In this document: piece after piece, positions 21,696 through 32,146 of the stretch
Layout of the letters: every line of letters starts with the position of its first letter
Numbering within the stretch: position 1 is the first letter of the stretch
Origin: Adiantum capillus-veneris
Taxonomy: Eukaryota > Streptophyta > Polypodiopsida > Polypodiales > Pteridaceae
DNA: 58,000 nucleotides
Direction of reading: 5' to 3'
Assembly: GCA_014529385.2 (NCBI GenBank)
Contig: CM043954.1
Location: forward strand, 99,164,747-99,222,746
Program-made: the position numbers and the translations under genes
The notes under the pieces: generated by a model
Databases searched by the model: none
What the model saw: only the letters and a program-made list of their open reading frames with translations
What the model was told of the DNA's origin: nothing

Positions 21696-23320
21696 TGTAA
21701 TGGAATTTGCCTATTCAATTTGAGAATAGCGGAATTTAATGAGAGTACTTTCAAGAAATGATTTTGTGAGCATAGCGGGTAGACATAATTGAAGATAGCA
21801 ACATAATCATAGCAATTAGTTAACTTGGCATAGACAATACTTTTGCAAGAGAGAGAGTTTAGAGAACATGACAACAATTGAGGACCGGATTTATGTGGAG
21901 CCGGTCCCCCCTCCAATAGGCATTTGTATTATGATTTCTCCCATAAAGAGAGACTTGTTACAATACAGTCTTTGTGTTCCTTGTGACCTAGGTGATGCCA
22001 TGAAGATGGAAGGCTTCATGCACCACAAACATAACATAAACTTGAAGAAAGCTTTAACTATCCCAAGCCTCAGTCCCAAGACCTCAAACACCTTCGAAGG
22101 TGGAGAGAGCTAGCAGGGAATGAGGGTAGGGAAGAGGAAGAAGAAACATTTCGTAGGAGAAAGAATTAGTTCCTCACTTATCATACTCTTGTTTCTAGCA
22201 TACATAATAGCATAGTAATGAAGAAGGAGGATATGTCAAGCTTAAGCATTGAAGAATGGCTCTTGGTTGGATTTGCACTCCATAGCCAAGAGTGTTGGTG
22301 TAGGCTCTCAACCTCTACTTGCTTGGAGAGGGAGCTCTTGCACTTTGCATAGCACACAATGAGAGTGATTGTGAGTGTGTGTGGGTGAGTATACCCCTCC
22401 AGCAAGGCCCTAGCTAGCTTGGGTCGACCCCCCCTTGTAGCTCATGCTTGAAGCTCATTGGACCCCTCCAGGCCTAGCCAATCACAAGCAGGAGCCATTA
22501 CAAGCAACATGGGTAGCCTTGGGACAAGTGTCCCCCTTTCCCCTTTGAGAGAGAGGACTTGATAAATGAAAAATCAATTAGATAATTCAAGTAATTTATC
22601 ATTGGACCCCTTTGAAGCTTAGCCAATAGGCTTCAAGCAACACATGAAGGTAACATGGGTAGGGGCCTGACATGTGTCCTTGCTGCCTCTTCAAGTTGGG
22701 GCTTCCCTTGTGTGTGTGAGTGGGTGTTCTCTCTCTAGCTCCTAGGAAAAGGGCTCGCCCCCCTCTTGTAGGAATGATTTTGACTTTAGGTGATCAAGCA
22801 CCTTACTCATCAAGCATGACAAAGCACTTGAAGTAGGGGGTGTTCCCACAAGCATCTCAGGCAAGCTTCTCAAGGCACCTCAAGTACCTTAATCATGCAG
22901 CAAGTCAAGCACCTCAAGCATGGAGCCAGTCAAGCACCTCAAGCATCTTAATCAAGAACCTCAAGCATGACAAACACCTCAAGCACGACAAGCACCTCAA
23001 GCAGGACAAGCACCTCGAGCTTGGGCCGGGTTCCCACCTCAAGCTCAGCCCTAGCTTACTTAAGGTCAAAGGACTTTTTACATACATTTATTGGAGGTCT
23101 TCAATGAAGCTAACCCTAAGGTCTTATGCTCCATTGGTTAGCCTTGCTCTTTGATAGACCATCTCCCTTTTGGGCCCCTTTACCATTGGCCCCATGTTGA
23201 GATAGATCTATAAGCACACACCTATATCTTAACACTTGTTCCCGTTTATTCTCCCATATTAAGTGATCAATTTAATATGAGAAAATCATTTGGGTTAGTT
23301 AGATATTAGATTTTATGACA
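21696..23320 (-). repeat. Element C 5' LTR (right copy)
   Basis: 1625 bp, TG...CA, near identical to 14191-15815, followed at 23321 by the GAAAG duplication and resumption of copia coding. Confidence 0.95.
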
Positions 23321-23669
23321 GAAAGTGGTTTCACTTTCTACCACGGAAGCAGAGTATGTAGCAATGACGGAGGCAAGCAAAGAAATTCTGTGGCTTCACA
23401 GATTCTTAGAAGAGCTTGGATTCAAACAAGACAATTGTGTCTTGTACAGTGATAGCCAAAGCCCTATCCATCTTGCGAAGAACTCAGCCTTTCATTCAAA
23501 GACAAAGCACATTGAGGTGAGATATCACTTCATACGCACTCTTTTGGAAGAGGGACAACTAAAGCTAGGAAAGGGGCATACAAGTGAAAATCCTACAGAC
23601 ATGTTTACAAAGGTGGTCAACAAGGAGAAGTTGAGCTTTTGCTCATCTTCAATCGGTATTCAAGGATAA
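23321..23669 (+). pseudogene. Element B: copia RNase H C-terminus
   Basis: Continuation of the copia ORF after element C: SLSTTEAEYVAMTEA carries the RNase H Glu, then LYSDSQSPIHLAKN and KHIEVRYHFIR, ending at TAA 23667-23669. Removing element C and one GAAAG joins this in frame to 14190. The final 114 codons are intact, so the interruption is the only clear lesion in this half. Confidence 0.9.
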
Positions 23670-23718
23670 GAATCCAGAATGGAAAGCAGTCACAGGTTTG
23701 GTTTGGAGATCAGTCTCC

Positions 23719-23800
23719 AAGTGGGAGATTGTTAAGTATGGAGCCTGATTTACCCTTGTAATTTTTTGTGGTAAAAGCGCATTCTCATTCTCATTTTTTT
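23719..23800 (+). repeat. Copia B polypurine tract and start of 3' LTR
   Basis: AAGTGGGAGAT (23719-23729), then TGTTAAGTATGGAGCC from 23730: the usual copia PPT and LTR start. The far end of the LTR is not determinable because no second copy lies in the window; 23800 is only a nominal limit. Confidence 0.6.
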
Positions 23801-24095
23801 TTCCAGCCTTCTCATTCTCAGGCCTTTCCACATCAAGTACATCATGTACATTTGCATCAGTAATAGGGTGATCTGTAAAATCAAGTACATCATGTACATT
23901 TGCATCAGTAATAGGTTGACCCGTAACATTTTCAGAAACCCCTATAGGCTATACTTTGTCCTCATTGGAATTCACATTCAAGTTTCCACCATTAAAAAGA
24001 GGCAATACAATGTCATAAATGTCGTGTGAGCTTACATTGCTATCTCTCATGCATGATAATAAAGGCTGAACAAAATCTTTCACAAAGACAAATTA
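23780..24095 (-). pseudogene. Unrecognised coding-like remnant with 16-residue repeats
   Basis: Read on the minus strand, about 24085 down to 23780 forms one frame interrupted by a single TAG. It encodes FVKDFVQPLLSCMRDS, then two tandem copies of a 16-residue unit containing PITDANVHDVLD, then a Glu/Asn/Lys-rich tail. The two units correspond to the 48-bp tandem repeat at 23833-23928. I do not recognise the protein. It may be an exon of a host gene disrupted by the copia LTR. Confidence 0.35.
23833..23928. repeat. 48-bp tandem repeat, two copies
   Basis: TCAAGTACATCATGTACATT begins at 23833 and at 23881; the units differ at a few positions near their ends (GGGTGATCTG versus GGTTGACCCG). Confidence 0.9.
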
Positions 24096-25120
24096 TGAAA
24101 ACTAAACTAAAGGTCTCAACTTGAGTACAATTCAATTTGAAGGGAAATCAAACACACACACACACTCTCTCTCTCTCACACACACTTTTTACCATGATCT
24201 CTTTTCCTTCATAAGCTGTAACTTTTCTTGCAGAATTTCAATTTTTTTTCAAAGAAGTAGAAATTTGATTAAACAAGAAGGGAAAAAGATACATGGAACC
24301 CACAGGTAGGGGGTGGATTAGCCCCAAGAATTCCATTTTTGAAACCCTCTTGTGTATGTAACTGTGTAACTCTTTGAAATAGCAGAAACCCTTCTCCAAT
24401 GCACACCTTTGTAGAGGTTCCCCTCTATCAGGATTAAGTGGCAACCGGGGTCAATGCGAGCAGTGGGATGATAGAGGAAACTGAACGTAGAGGATTTAGA
24501 TAAATTTTCTAGAATATTTATGAAACCCTTCTATGATGCCACTAGTACCTCAAAAAATGAAGGTTTAAGGTTTATCTTTCAGGATGATTCACTTGCTCTT
24601 TCATCCCCATTTGTTGTAGCTTTTCCTCAAATCCCAAAGTGCCCATGTTCTCCATGACAACCCATTATATAAAATTTCACATAATGCAACCATGTTGCCT
24701 TATTTCCCCCCACTAAACTAGGTGTGACTGAGCTCTTATAGTTTTGCTTTCTAATCTTAGGGTCTGCTCACACCACACCAAGCCCTCGCCCGCGCTCAAG
24801 TCTCTCCCACAATTGTTTATATCAGCGTGGAAGAGCTTAAGATCTTAAAGCTGACAATTGATGAGAAGAGAATTTGAGAGGAGGCCTCCAAGCTCCTATG
24901 TACCAATAGAGGGACATTCAATTTGATGATCTGAATTATTTGATAGGATTGATAGTTTTCAATGAAAAATTGATATAAAAAGATAGGTCATATCAATCTC
25001 TTGCCATTCCCAATGCCTTCTTAATCATAATAAATTCCATATATTTTGGTAATATTTTCCATTTACTTTTAAGGTGACCTTGTTTTGGACCCCAGCCCGT
25101 TACTCGTTTTACTGGCCCCT
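24096..25120. other. Intergenic, no gene seen
   Basis: AT-rich, with short (CA)n and (CT)n runs at 24152-24186. No ORF with recognisable content. Confidence 0.5.
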
Positions 25121-25223
25121 TTACCCTAGATCACATGGCTCTCAATGACATGGTCGCCGGATCAAGGTCGCTCCATGATGCGCGCTGCAAAATTGGGGAC
25201 ATGGTGTGTTTCGCGGCGGTGTT

Positions 25224-25249
25224 GGGGGGGGGGGGGGGGGGGGGGGGGG
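25224..25249 (+). repeat. Poly-G tract, 26 G
   Basis: Uninterrupted run of 26 G on the plus strand. It marks the left edge of the first of two poly-G-delimited units (next tracts at 33277-33292 and 33794-33819). Confidence 0.95.
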
Positions 25250-25541
25250 ACCTCATCACGAAAGGGCACGGAGCTTTTAATGAAGACCGAGCGGTGGGAT
25301 CAACGAGAAGCAAACTAGGACGCGGAGATCAAGGTGCGCGCATCCCTTGATTTCAGGGGTAAACTAGGACAAAATAAAGTAAATTTGGACAAGCGGGGAG
25401 TCTGTCCAAGTTTATTTATCATTTTATGGTTTGCCCACATGTCAACGTGCCTGTCGTTGTGAACGTAGCGGTTAGTGCATTGGGCTCTCAAGGCGGTGGT
25501 GAGAGTTCGAGTCCTTGTGCTTGCGATGGGCGCCTAATTTT
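25250..25541. mobile_element. Poly-G-delimited unit 1, left part
   Basis: Begins with AAAGGGCACGGAG and GGTGGGATCAACG, which pair as an imperfect inverted repeat with the right end at about 33228-33275 (GATCCCAT, TGTGCCCTTT). Internally a hairpin at about 25380-25420 (AATTTGGACA / TGTCCAAGTT). Then tRNA-like Pol III boxes: A-box-like TAGCGGTTAGTGCATTGG (25466-25483) and B-box AGTTCGAGTCC (25504-25514). Interrupted at 25542 by element D and resuming at 33190. It could be a small non-autonomous transposon or a SINE-derived composite. Confidence 0.5.
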
Positions 25542-26216
25542 TGTTGGGAGAAGAGGGGGAGATCAACCGCTTAAAATATGCAACACAAGCTTTCAAGCAA
25601 TCACCATCAAACTGTCCACCTCTTCTTTCAGTTTCCAAGCACACACACACTCAACTAGACTATGACACACACACAGTAAACATAGAATTGACATAGACAA
25701 GCTTGTAAGAGAGTGTAAGAGATGTGTAAGACATGGAGACTAGATTAGAGAGTACACATCAAATAACCATAGCTTAAGAGAGTAGAGAAGAGAATCTGTA
25801 AGAGAAAGGCCTAAATCTAGCGCCAAACTCCACTGCACCCCTCTTGTGGAGTTTGGTATTTAATATATTATTTTGAGTTTAAGGTGCCAAAAATTGAGGC
25901 CCCTCTTTTACAACCACTTTCACTTTTGTAAATGAGTGAAGCTCATTAGTTCTTGCATGACCCATAAGGGGAGTTCCCACTACAACTATTTACAGAGCCA
26001 TGTGGCTTATTGAAATGATGTTCTAAGATACCGTGCAAATATAAAATGGCCAAGAGTAATTGCCGTCGCCTCTTCATCAACTCCCCGCATTCCACTCTAC
26101 AAAATCATCATAAACTCAATTAGTAAAATAAATAGACAGCACATAATTAACCATTACGCTCAGCTATCCCAATTGTAGCTAACCACTACAACAGGAGGGT
26201 TCCCAGTCTCGTAACA
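25542..26216 (-). repeat. Element D 3' LTR
   Basis: 675 bp, TG...CA, matching 32147-33189 over its whole length apart from the MITE inserted in the other copy. Confidence 0.93.
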
Positions 26217-26227
26217 TCCCTCCCACC
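26217..26227 (-). other. Element D polypurine tract
   Basis: GGTGGGAGGGA on the minus strand, directly before the TGTTACGAGA start of the 3' LTR. Confidence 0.8.
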
Positions 26228-26264
26228 AGGGATAGCATCTGTTCTCAGTTGCTGAATGGAGAAA

Positions 26265-26879
26265 TCAACTGGACCGTGAGTGATGGAAAGTGTGGAGAAG
26301 GTCGGGAAAGTTGGGAAAAAACTTTTCAGGCATCCATTTGGCATCCTCTCTAGGGTGGCCCTTGAAAGTCAAAAGGTAACGGTTATATACCATTCCAGTG
26401 CGTGTAGTGGTGGCCTCATGGTCAACTATTTTGTCAGGGATGAGTTGCTCTTCTTGGTCTACAAGTGAAGGTGGGTCTTCATAAATGTGGTGTGTAGGTA
26501 GGGGTCCTCGGAATGGGCGTAAAAGACTAATGTGAAAGGCATTGTGAATGTGCCAATGTGCAGGTAGGTCTAAACGAAAAGAAACATCATTAATGAGAGC
26601 TGGAATTTTGAAAGGTCCATAAAAACGAGGAGCAAGCTTAACAAAGACATTAGTATCAACACTTTTGATCCTACGTTTTTTGATGCGAAGTAAAACATGA
26701 TCACCTTCTTTGAATTGGTGTGCCTTGCGGTGCTTGTTAGCATGCTTGGTGTAAAGTTCTTGTGAGTGTTTAATGGAAGAATGCACACTTGCATAAATAT
26801 CATGAAAGTCAGTAGTGAAAGCATCAGCGAGGCACAACATTAGAAAGACGTGAAGCAGGAGTAGGAAGAGAGTGACCAT
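26265..26879 (-). pseudogene. Element D integrase C-terminus with chromodomain-like end
   Basis: Frame of about 200 codons. GDHVLLRIKKRRIK, FYGPFKI and HIHNAFHISLLRPF are the typical gypsy integrase C-terminal region. Then EDPPSLVDQEEQLIP and YLLTFKGHPREDAKW form a chromodomain-like segment. It overlaps the integrase core ORF (26824-27270) in another frame, so a frameshift separates them. This region would contact target DNA or chromatin. It ends at 26265, shortly before the PPT. Confidence 0.82.
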
Positions 26880-27756
26880 ATACTATTTCAAATGGAGACT
26901 TATCCGTGGTAGTGTGAGTGGTGTTGTTGTATGCAAATTGCAAAATATGTATGTAATCATCCCATTTCTTAGGTTGAGAAGAAACATAAGCCTTTAACAA
27001 GTCAATAATAGTGCGATTGGTGACTTCGGTTTGACCATTAGATTCAGGATGAAATGCAGAAGTGAAGTCAAGTGTAGTGCCAAGATTGTCAAATACAGTA
27101 GTCCAAAAAGCACTACAAAATTTTGTGTCTCCATCAGAAATAATCACTTTAGGCAAACCATGATGTGGAAAAACAATCTTAAGAAACAAAAGTGCAGCTT
27201 GATGTGCTGTGAGTGTTTTCTTACATGGAACAAAGTACGCTTGTTTAGAGAAACGATCATAATAGTCCATATCATGTCATGTTTGTGAGTTGTGAGTAGG
27301 AAACCAGTAACAAAATCCATTGAAATATGTTCCCAAGGTCTTGCAGGAATGGGGAGAGGGTGTAAAAGTCCCAATTTCTTACATGTAGAGCTGCTTTGAT
27401 TTTTTGACAAATCAAACAAGTTGGCACATACTGTTTAACATCCATTCTCATAGTAGGCCAATAGAAATCACGACATAATTTTGAAAAGTTGCAGCAAATC
27501 CTCTATGTCCAGCGTAAGGAGGTTTGTGCAATTCTTCAATAATTAATGTACGGAAAGGTTTAGTCACACACAATTTTTGTTTGAAATAAAGGAAGTTTTC
27601 TTGAATAGTGTATTCGAGAAATGCGTGTACAGAATTATCAAGCATGTGCAACCATGTTGTTTTGAAGTCGTCATCATGTGCATAAGTGTCAGGCATAGTG
27701 TCAAATGAAGTTCCCATAATGGTTGATAGATGATTAAGTGAGGGTCTTCTACTCAA
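26824..27756 (-). pseudogene. Element D integrase core, fragmented
   Basis: Pieced over three frames: 27448-27756 (end of RNase H/spacer, then the finger region HKPPYAGHRG), 27144-27419 ([10 protein letters not shown], first Asp) and 26824-27270 ([22 protein letters not shown] with the second Asp, SAFHPESNGQTE with Glu). Motifs survive but at least two frameshifts break the protein. Integrase would insert element cDNA. Confidence 0.82.
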
Positions 27757-27858
27757 AGCATCAGCTACAATGTTTTCTTTACCAGGTTGGTATTGAATGT
27801 TGGGCTGGAAACTTTGAATAAAAGCGGCCCACTTAATATGTCTATCATCTATTAAGGG

Positions 27859-29089
27859 CTAAGAAAGTAAATATTTGATACTTTGTTGATCAGTTTTAAT
27901 GATCAAGTCAGTACCCATTACATAGTGTTTCCAAATTTTCAATGCATGTACCACAACAGTCAACTCTTTATCATAAGTACTGAACTTTGTTTCAGATGGT
28001 TTGAATTTACGACTTTCGAAAGTAATTGGATGGTTATCTTGCATAAGGACTGCACTGATACCTTTTCCACTAGCATCAGTGACTACCACAAAGAATGGTC
28101 TTTCAAAATCAGGCAATTGCAGTACAGGTGCATTAGTCAAGGCATGTTTAAGTGCATTAAATGAGCTTTCTTGCAAATCAGTCCATTCATAAGGCGTGTT
28201 TTTCTTCAATAAGAGAGTCAAATAATGTGCTTTGTAAGAAAAATTACGAACAAATTTCCTGTAATAGCTACAAAGACCAATAAAAGATCGTAGCTCATGC
28301 AAGTTTTTGGGTCTAGGCCAGGATTGAATGGCTTCAATTTTCTTTGGATTGACATGTATTCCCTTACCCGATACAATGTGTCCCAAATATTCAATTTCAG
28401 ATTGGAAAAATAAACTCTTTTCAGGATTAAGATACAAGTGATTTTGTGCAAGCAGATCAAATACACGTGTTAAATGCTGCTTATGCTCTTCTCTCAGATT
28501 TACTGAATACCAAAATGTCATAAAAAAATACAATCACAAAATCTTGATGGTCAATGAAAATTCGATTCATCATGCGTGTGAATGTAGTTGGTGCATTTGT
28601 CAAACCAAATGGCATGACAAGAAATTCATAGTGTCCAGTTTGTGTTCTGAAGGCAGGTTTGTAGACATCATGTTCAAACATTTTGACTTGGTGATATTTT
28701 GATTTAAGGTCAATTTTGCTAAAGATGTGTGCCCCTTTCATTTTGTCTAATAAGTCATCCACTCTAGGAATTGGAAACCTATTCTTAATGGTGATCTTGT
28801 TTAAAGCCCTGTAGTCGATACACATACGAAAGGTTCCATTTTTCTTCTTGACAAGAAGTATTGGAGCTTCGTATGGTGAACTACTAGGTCGGATTAGGCC
28901 TCGGTCAAGTAAATCAGTGATTTGAGTTTGTATTTCCCTGTGTGCGGTAGGATTTACACGATAAGGTGCTCTACAAGGAGGTTCACTACCCGGTATGATG
29001 TCAATTTTGTGGTCTTCTGGGCGTGATGGTGGAATTCCAGGTGGTAAATCATGCATGAAACAATCTTTAAATTTGTGAGAGAAATTCAT
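27859..29089 (-). pseudogene. Element D reverse transcriptase and RNase H
   Basis: N-terminal part (28481-29089): [33 protein letters not shown] and [15 protein letters not shown]. The catalytic box reads VFFYDILVF, so the first Asp of FFDD is Tyr. The C-terminal part continues in another frame (27859-28533): ENLHELRSFIGL-type thumb, then RNase H with VVTDASGKGISAV and TDQQSIKYL. The frameshift near 28500 and the lost Asp make it inactive. Confidence 0.88.
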
Positions 29090-30110
29090 TGTGTGTGGAA
29101 TTACGTGAAGTTTCAGTTTCAGCAGAAATTTGATTTACCAATATTAGATATGTTTTCCACTGTTTTCGAATTGCTCGTTTGGCTTGAGTGTGAGAGAGGA
29201 GTGGAAATTTTTGATGTGGCAGTGTTGCTTGGATGGAGAAAGTTTTATTATTATGAGTGAGAGACATTGTACGTGTTTTATAATTAATCAACGGGTCAAA
29301 TTCATGACGAAATGGCATTCCCAAAATCATATCAAGACCATGCAATGGTGCTACCAAAAATGTACGTGCTTGTGTGAATTAACCAATGCAAACTTCAACA
29401 GTGACTTGAGTTTTATAATTAAAACGTTGATTATTAAAAACAATTTTGACCTTATGAGGTGATGAAATTTCAGAGAGTGATAGTTGCTGTGCCAATCGTG
29501 TGGAAATGAAATCATGGCTACTACCATCATCTAGCAGAATGGTGACATTTTCACCCTTAATAGTGCCTTGCACTTTGAACAAAGTGTGAGGAGATATAGG
29601 AGTACCTGAGGATGGGTTGTCATCGTTATCATAATCAGGATCATATCCCTCACCGTAGTTAACTTCCACTTCATTGTCGTTGGGTGTAGCATCTTCGATG
29701 AGGTTAAGAGTAGCTCCGTTGGGGCGGTTGTTGTTGAAGGGTTTTTGATTTGAATTTCTGTTGACTCCATTGGAATGGCCATTGGATTGACCATTGCCCT
29801 TAGCATGACCATTTGGGCACTTATCTGCATAGTGACCATACTGAAAGCATTTAAAACACTTCACCTTTTTGTTACCATTAGAATTTGGTGGAAAACGCTG
29901 GTTGGAAGGATGTTGGTTGCCTCGTTGTTGCTGAGTGTTATTGTGGTTGTTACTTGTATGAGGTTGAGCAGTGGTAGGAGGATTGTCAAATCTTATTCTT
30001 TTGAAAAAGGTACGGCTTTGGTGTTTGCTTCTGTCAAAGTTAGGAGAGAAAGGAGGTCTCTTTGTTGCGGTTAGTGTTAGCAGGTTGATCAGTGTGAGAG
30101 GAATGTCCAC
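29067..30110 (-). pseudogene. Element D zinc knuckle and protease
   Basis: ORF 29379-30110: Asn-rich linker, then the knuckle CFKCFQYGHYADKC (CX2CX4HX4C), an acidic stretch, and retropepsin start ILLDDGSSHDFIS (DDGS in place of DTGS). The domain continues after a short interruption in 29067-29357, with MILGMPFRHEF as the C-terminal signature. A stop at 29379 separates the parts. Confidence 0.8.
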
Positions 30111-30111
30111 C

Positions 30112-30768
30112 TTTCTTCTTTTCTGCGTTGAGAGCCAAATTAATGGCCTTTGACAGAGAATCTGGTTCGAACATATCTACCTCAGCACTAATTTGTAGTG
30201 CCAAGCCTGATATGTACTTTCGCTTCAATTTCCTGCGACTAACATGTTCAATAGCGTGCAATTGAATTAGACAATTCCAAAAACGGTCAGTGTAACCCTG
30301 TACATCTTCATTTCTACCCTGTCGTATTAAATCCCATTGACATCATGCTTTAGCTTTGTACTGTGTGGGCAAAAATTGGGGTAAAAACACTTTTTTAAAT
30401 GCATTCCATATGCGTGGTCTTCTTCCATGTTGTTTGGTAGCGTTCCACGATAATGCAGCGCCGCTAGTGAGATGATTGGATGCACACTTTACCATTTCAC
30501 GCTCGGGAAAGTCTTCATCATGAAAGTAGTCATCTAGTTGACTAACCCATGCTAGAACCGTGCTAGCATCTTTAGTGCCATCAAAATCTTTGAAAGTGAA
30601 GGCTTTTCTGCTAATTTTGTTTTTCTTGGGTGCCGGTGCAGATTCGATGCGTGCAGAATGCAATAATTTATCTTCAAGTTCTTGCCTTCGTATGCGTTCA
30701 TATGTGAGTGACTGCTGCAAATTTTGAAGTTGCTCTGCAATTGTGGGTGCATGAGGAAGGTGTGCCAT
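30112..30768 (-). pseudogene. Element D gag
   Basis: From Met 30766-30768: coiled-coil-like N-terminus (IAEQLQNLQQSL...RRQELEDKLL), then FKDFDGTKDASTVLAWVSQL and ALSWNAT of the retrotransposon gag domain. The TGA at 30343 interrupts the gag; an overlapping frame (30040-30261, RRKLKRKYISGLA) continues it. Broken capsid gene. Confidence 0.78.
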
Positions 30769-32132
30769 GATTGCGTGCTTTTTTTTTAAAAATATAAATT
30801 TTTTTGTTAAATAAATAAATACTTAAATGGTGATGCTTAAAAAGGCTATTTGGTGATATTCACAGATGCAATATGCGGAATAAAATAAAATAAATACAGA
30901 AATGTAATGTACTTAGCTGAGAAAGAGCGGTGGCGTCCAGTCTGGAATGGCGATGTGCTAGGAAATTAGAGAAGTAGACAGTCCGACGGTGCTTTACCGA
31001 GCTAGTTGAATTTGTAGCGTCCAGTCTCCCTTATCCTCCCGAAAGAAGATAACAATTTGGCAGCTCCATTGAGTTAGTCGATGTCAAGGAGGGATTAAGT
31101 TGGAAAATTCAACTATTTTCGTTCCAAGATGTGTGGCAATTGTGGGAAGTTTTAGTGCCAATGTCGCCTTGTCGACTTCTTGGAAGACAATTGCCCCTTG
31201 GAAGTGAATGGAGCCCGATCAGGTTGGAAGAGCAGGCGAGTGGAGAAGAGGGAGAGAATGGAGATTTTTTTAAGTGGCAATGGCGGTCGGTCAAGAACCT
31301 CAAGCAAGGAGGGGTGAATTGTCCCTTAGCTAGGTATGCAATGGCCGGCCAACTTGCAGGTGGCCTACTTTTTTTTTGTTGGTTTTTAACCACACCTTTA
31401 AGTAAAGGTGTGTGTGAACTGGTCGATGGCGAGGAAGAACAGCGGCGCGAGCAAGGCGGGGGTGATGGCGGCTTCTGCGGTCACTTTCAGCTCGTATGCA
31501 GGAAGGGAAAACGACTCAGCTGCCCAGGGCGCTCCTACCGAGAGTATGAGTTTCGGTTTTGGTGATGGTAGGTTGTGGGTCTTGCATGCATGCAAGAGCT
31601 CGTTCCCATGAAGCTCTTCGTGAAGAAAACGCGACTGTCGAAATTACAGCTAAGACTCCTTTGCATGGAGGATGTTACCGAGAAAGCTTATATTAGCCGG
31701 AGCACTTGATGACCACGTTACTTTGGTCTTCCTCAGGAAATCTTTCAAGAGTCGCCTCCTTGTCGATTCTCTTTACCCAATTCAACTTCTCTTTCAAAGT
31801 CGTATTTTAAGCTTCTCGACTTCTTCCAATTCTGAGTCGGTTCACTTTCTCGTCCGTATCTTCACATATACTCAAGATTAGCTAATGCTTAAAATTAGCT
31901 GTTGAACATACCCGTTCTTGATCGTCCTGAAGTCGAAACTAGAAGCTGGTTGCCAATTAGTTGCCGATTGGCCGCCAATTAATGACCAAGCAAAATTTCT
32001 TTTGAAAATTCGATCAATTAGTTTTGGAATTGCCACAAATCCTTGAATCTTTGAATTGCAATTGGAATTTTGTTGATTAGAGGAACTCCTTCTTAAAATT
32101 GAAATCTGGTGCCGATTTATCCTCGAACCTGA
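30769..32132 (-). other. Element D leader, 1.36 kb
   Basis: Non-coding between PBS and gag. Unusually long; includes T-rich patches and a GC-richer stretch at 31400-31560 open in several frames, but no domain is recognised. Confidence 0.5.
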
Positions 32133-32145
32133 GGCTCTGATACCA
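32133..32145 (-). other. Element D primer binding site
   Basis: Minus strand TGGTATCAGAGCC, complementary to the 3' end of initiator tRNA-Met, one base from the 5' LTR. Confidence 0.93.
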
Positions 32146-32146
32146 C

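Larger units (their letters stand above)
14191..23320 (-). mobile_element. Element C: young Ty3/gypsy element inside copia B
   Basis: Bounded by two direct 1625-bp LTRs (14191-15815 and 21696-23320) that begin TGTAATGG and end TTATGACA, with GAAAG duplicated outside. Coding is on the minus strand, so the right-hand LTR is the 5' LTR. I found only one substitution and two single-C homopolymer length changes between the LTRs by eye, implying recent insertion. Unusually, 523 bp of the copia host is repeated just inside the 5' LTR (21173-21695). A chromodomain-like C-terminus places it near plant chromoviruses, though the domain is cut off by a stop. Confidence 0.92.

Noticed and set aside
23833-23928. 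CRISPR-like repeats
   Set aside because: Only two adjacent 48-bp units without spacers, in a eukaryotic context.
25462-25535. Possible tRNA gene
   Set aside because: A- and B-box-like sequences are present, but the acceptor and T stems do not pair convincingly, and unit 2 has a related region; better seen as tRNA-like boxes of a repeat.
31131-31565. 144-codon plus-strand ORF in the leader of element D
   Set aside because: Low complexity, overlapped by other frames, no domain and antisense to the element.
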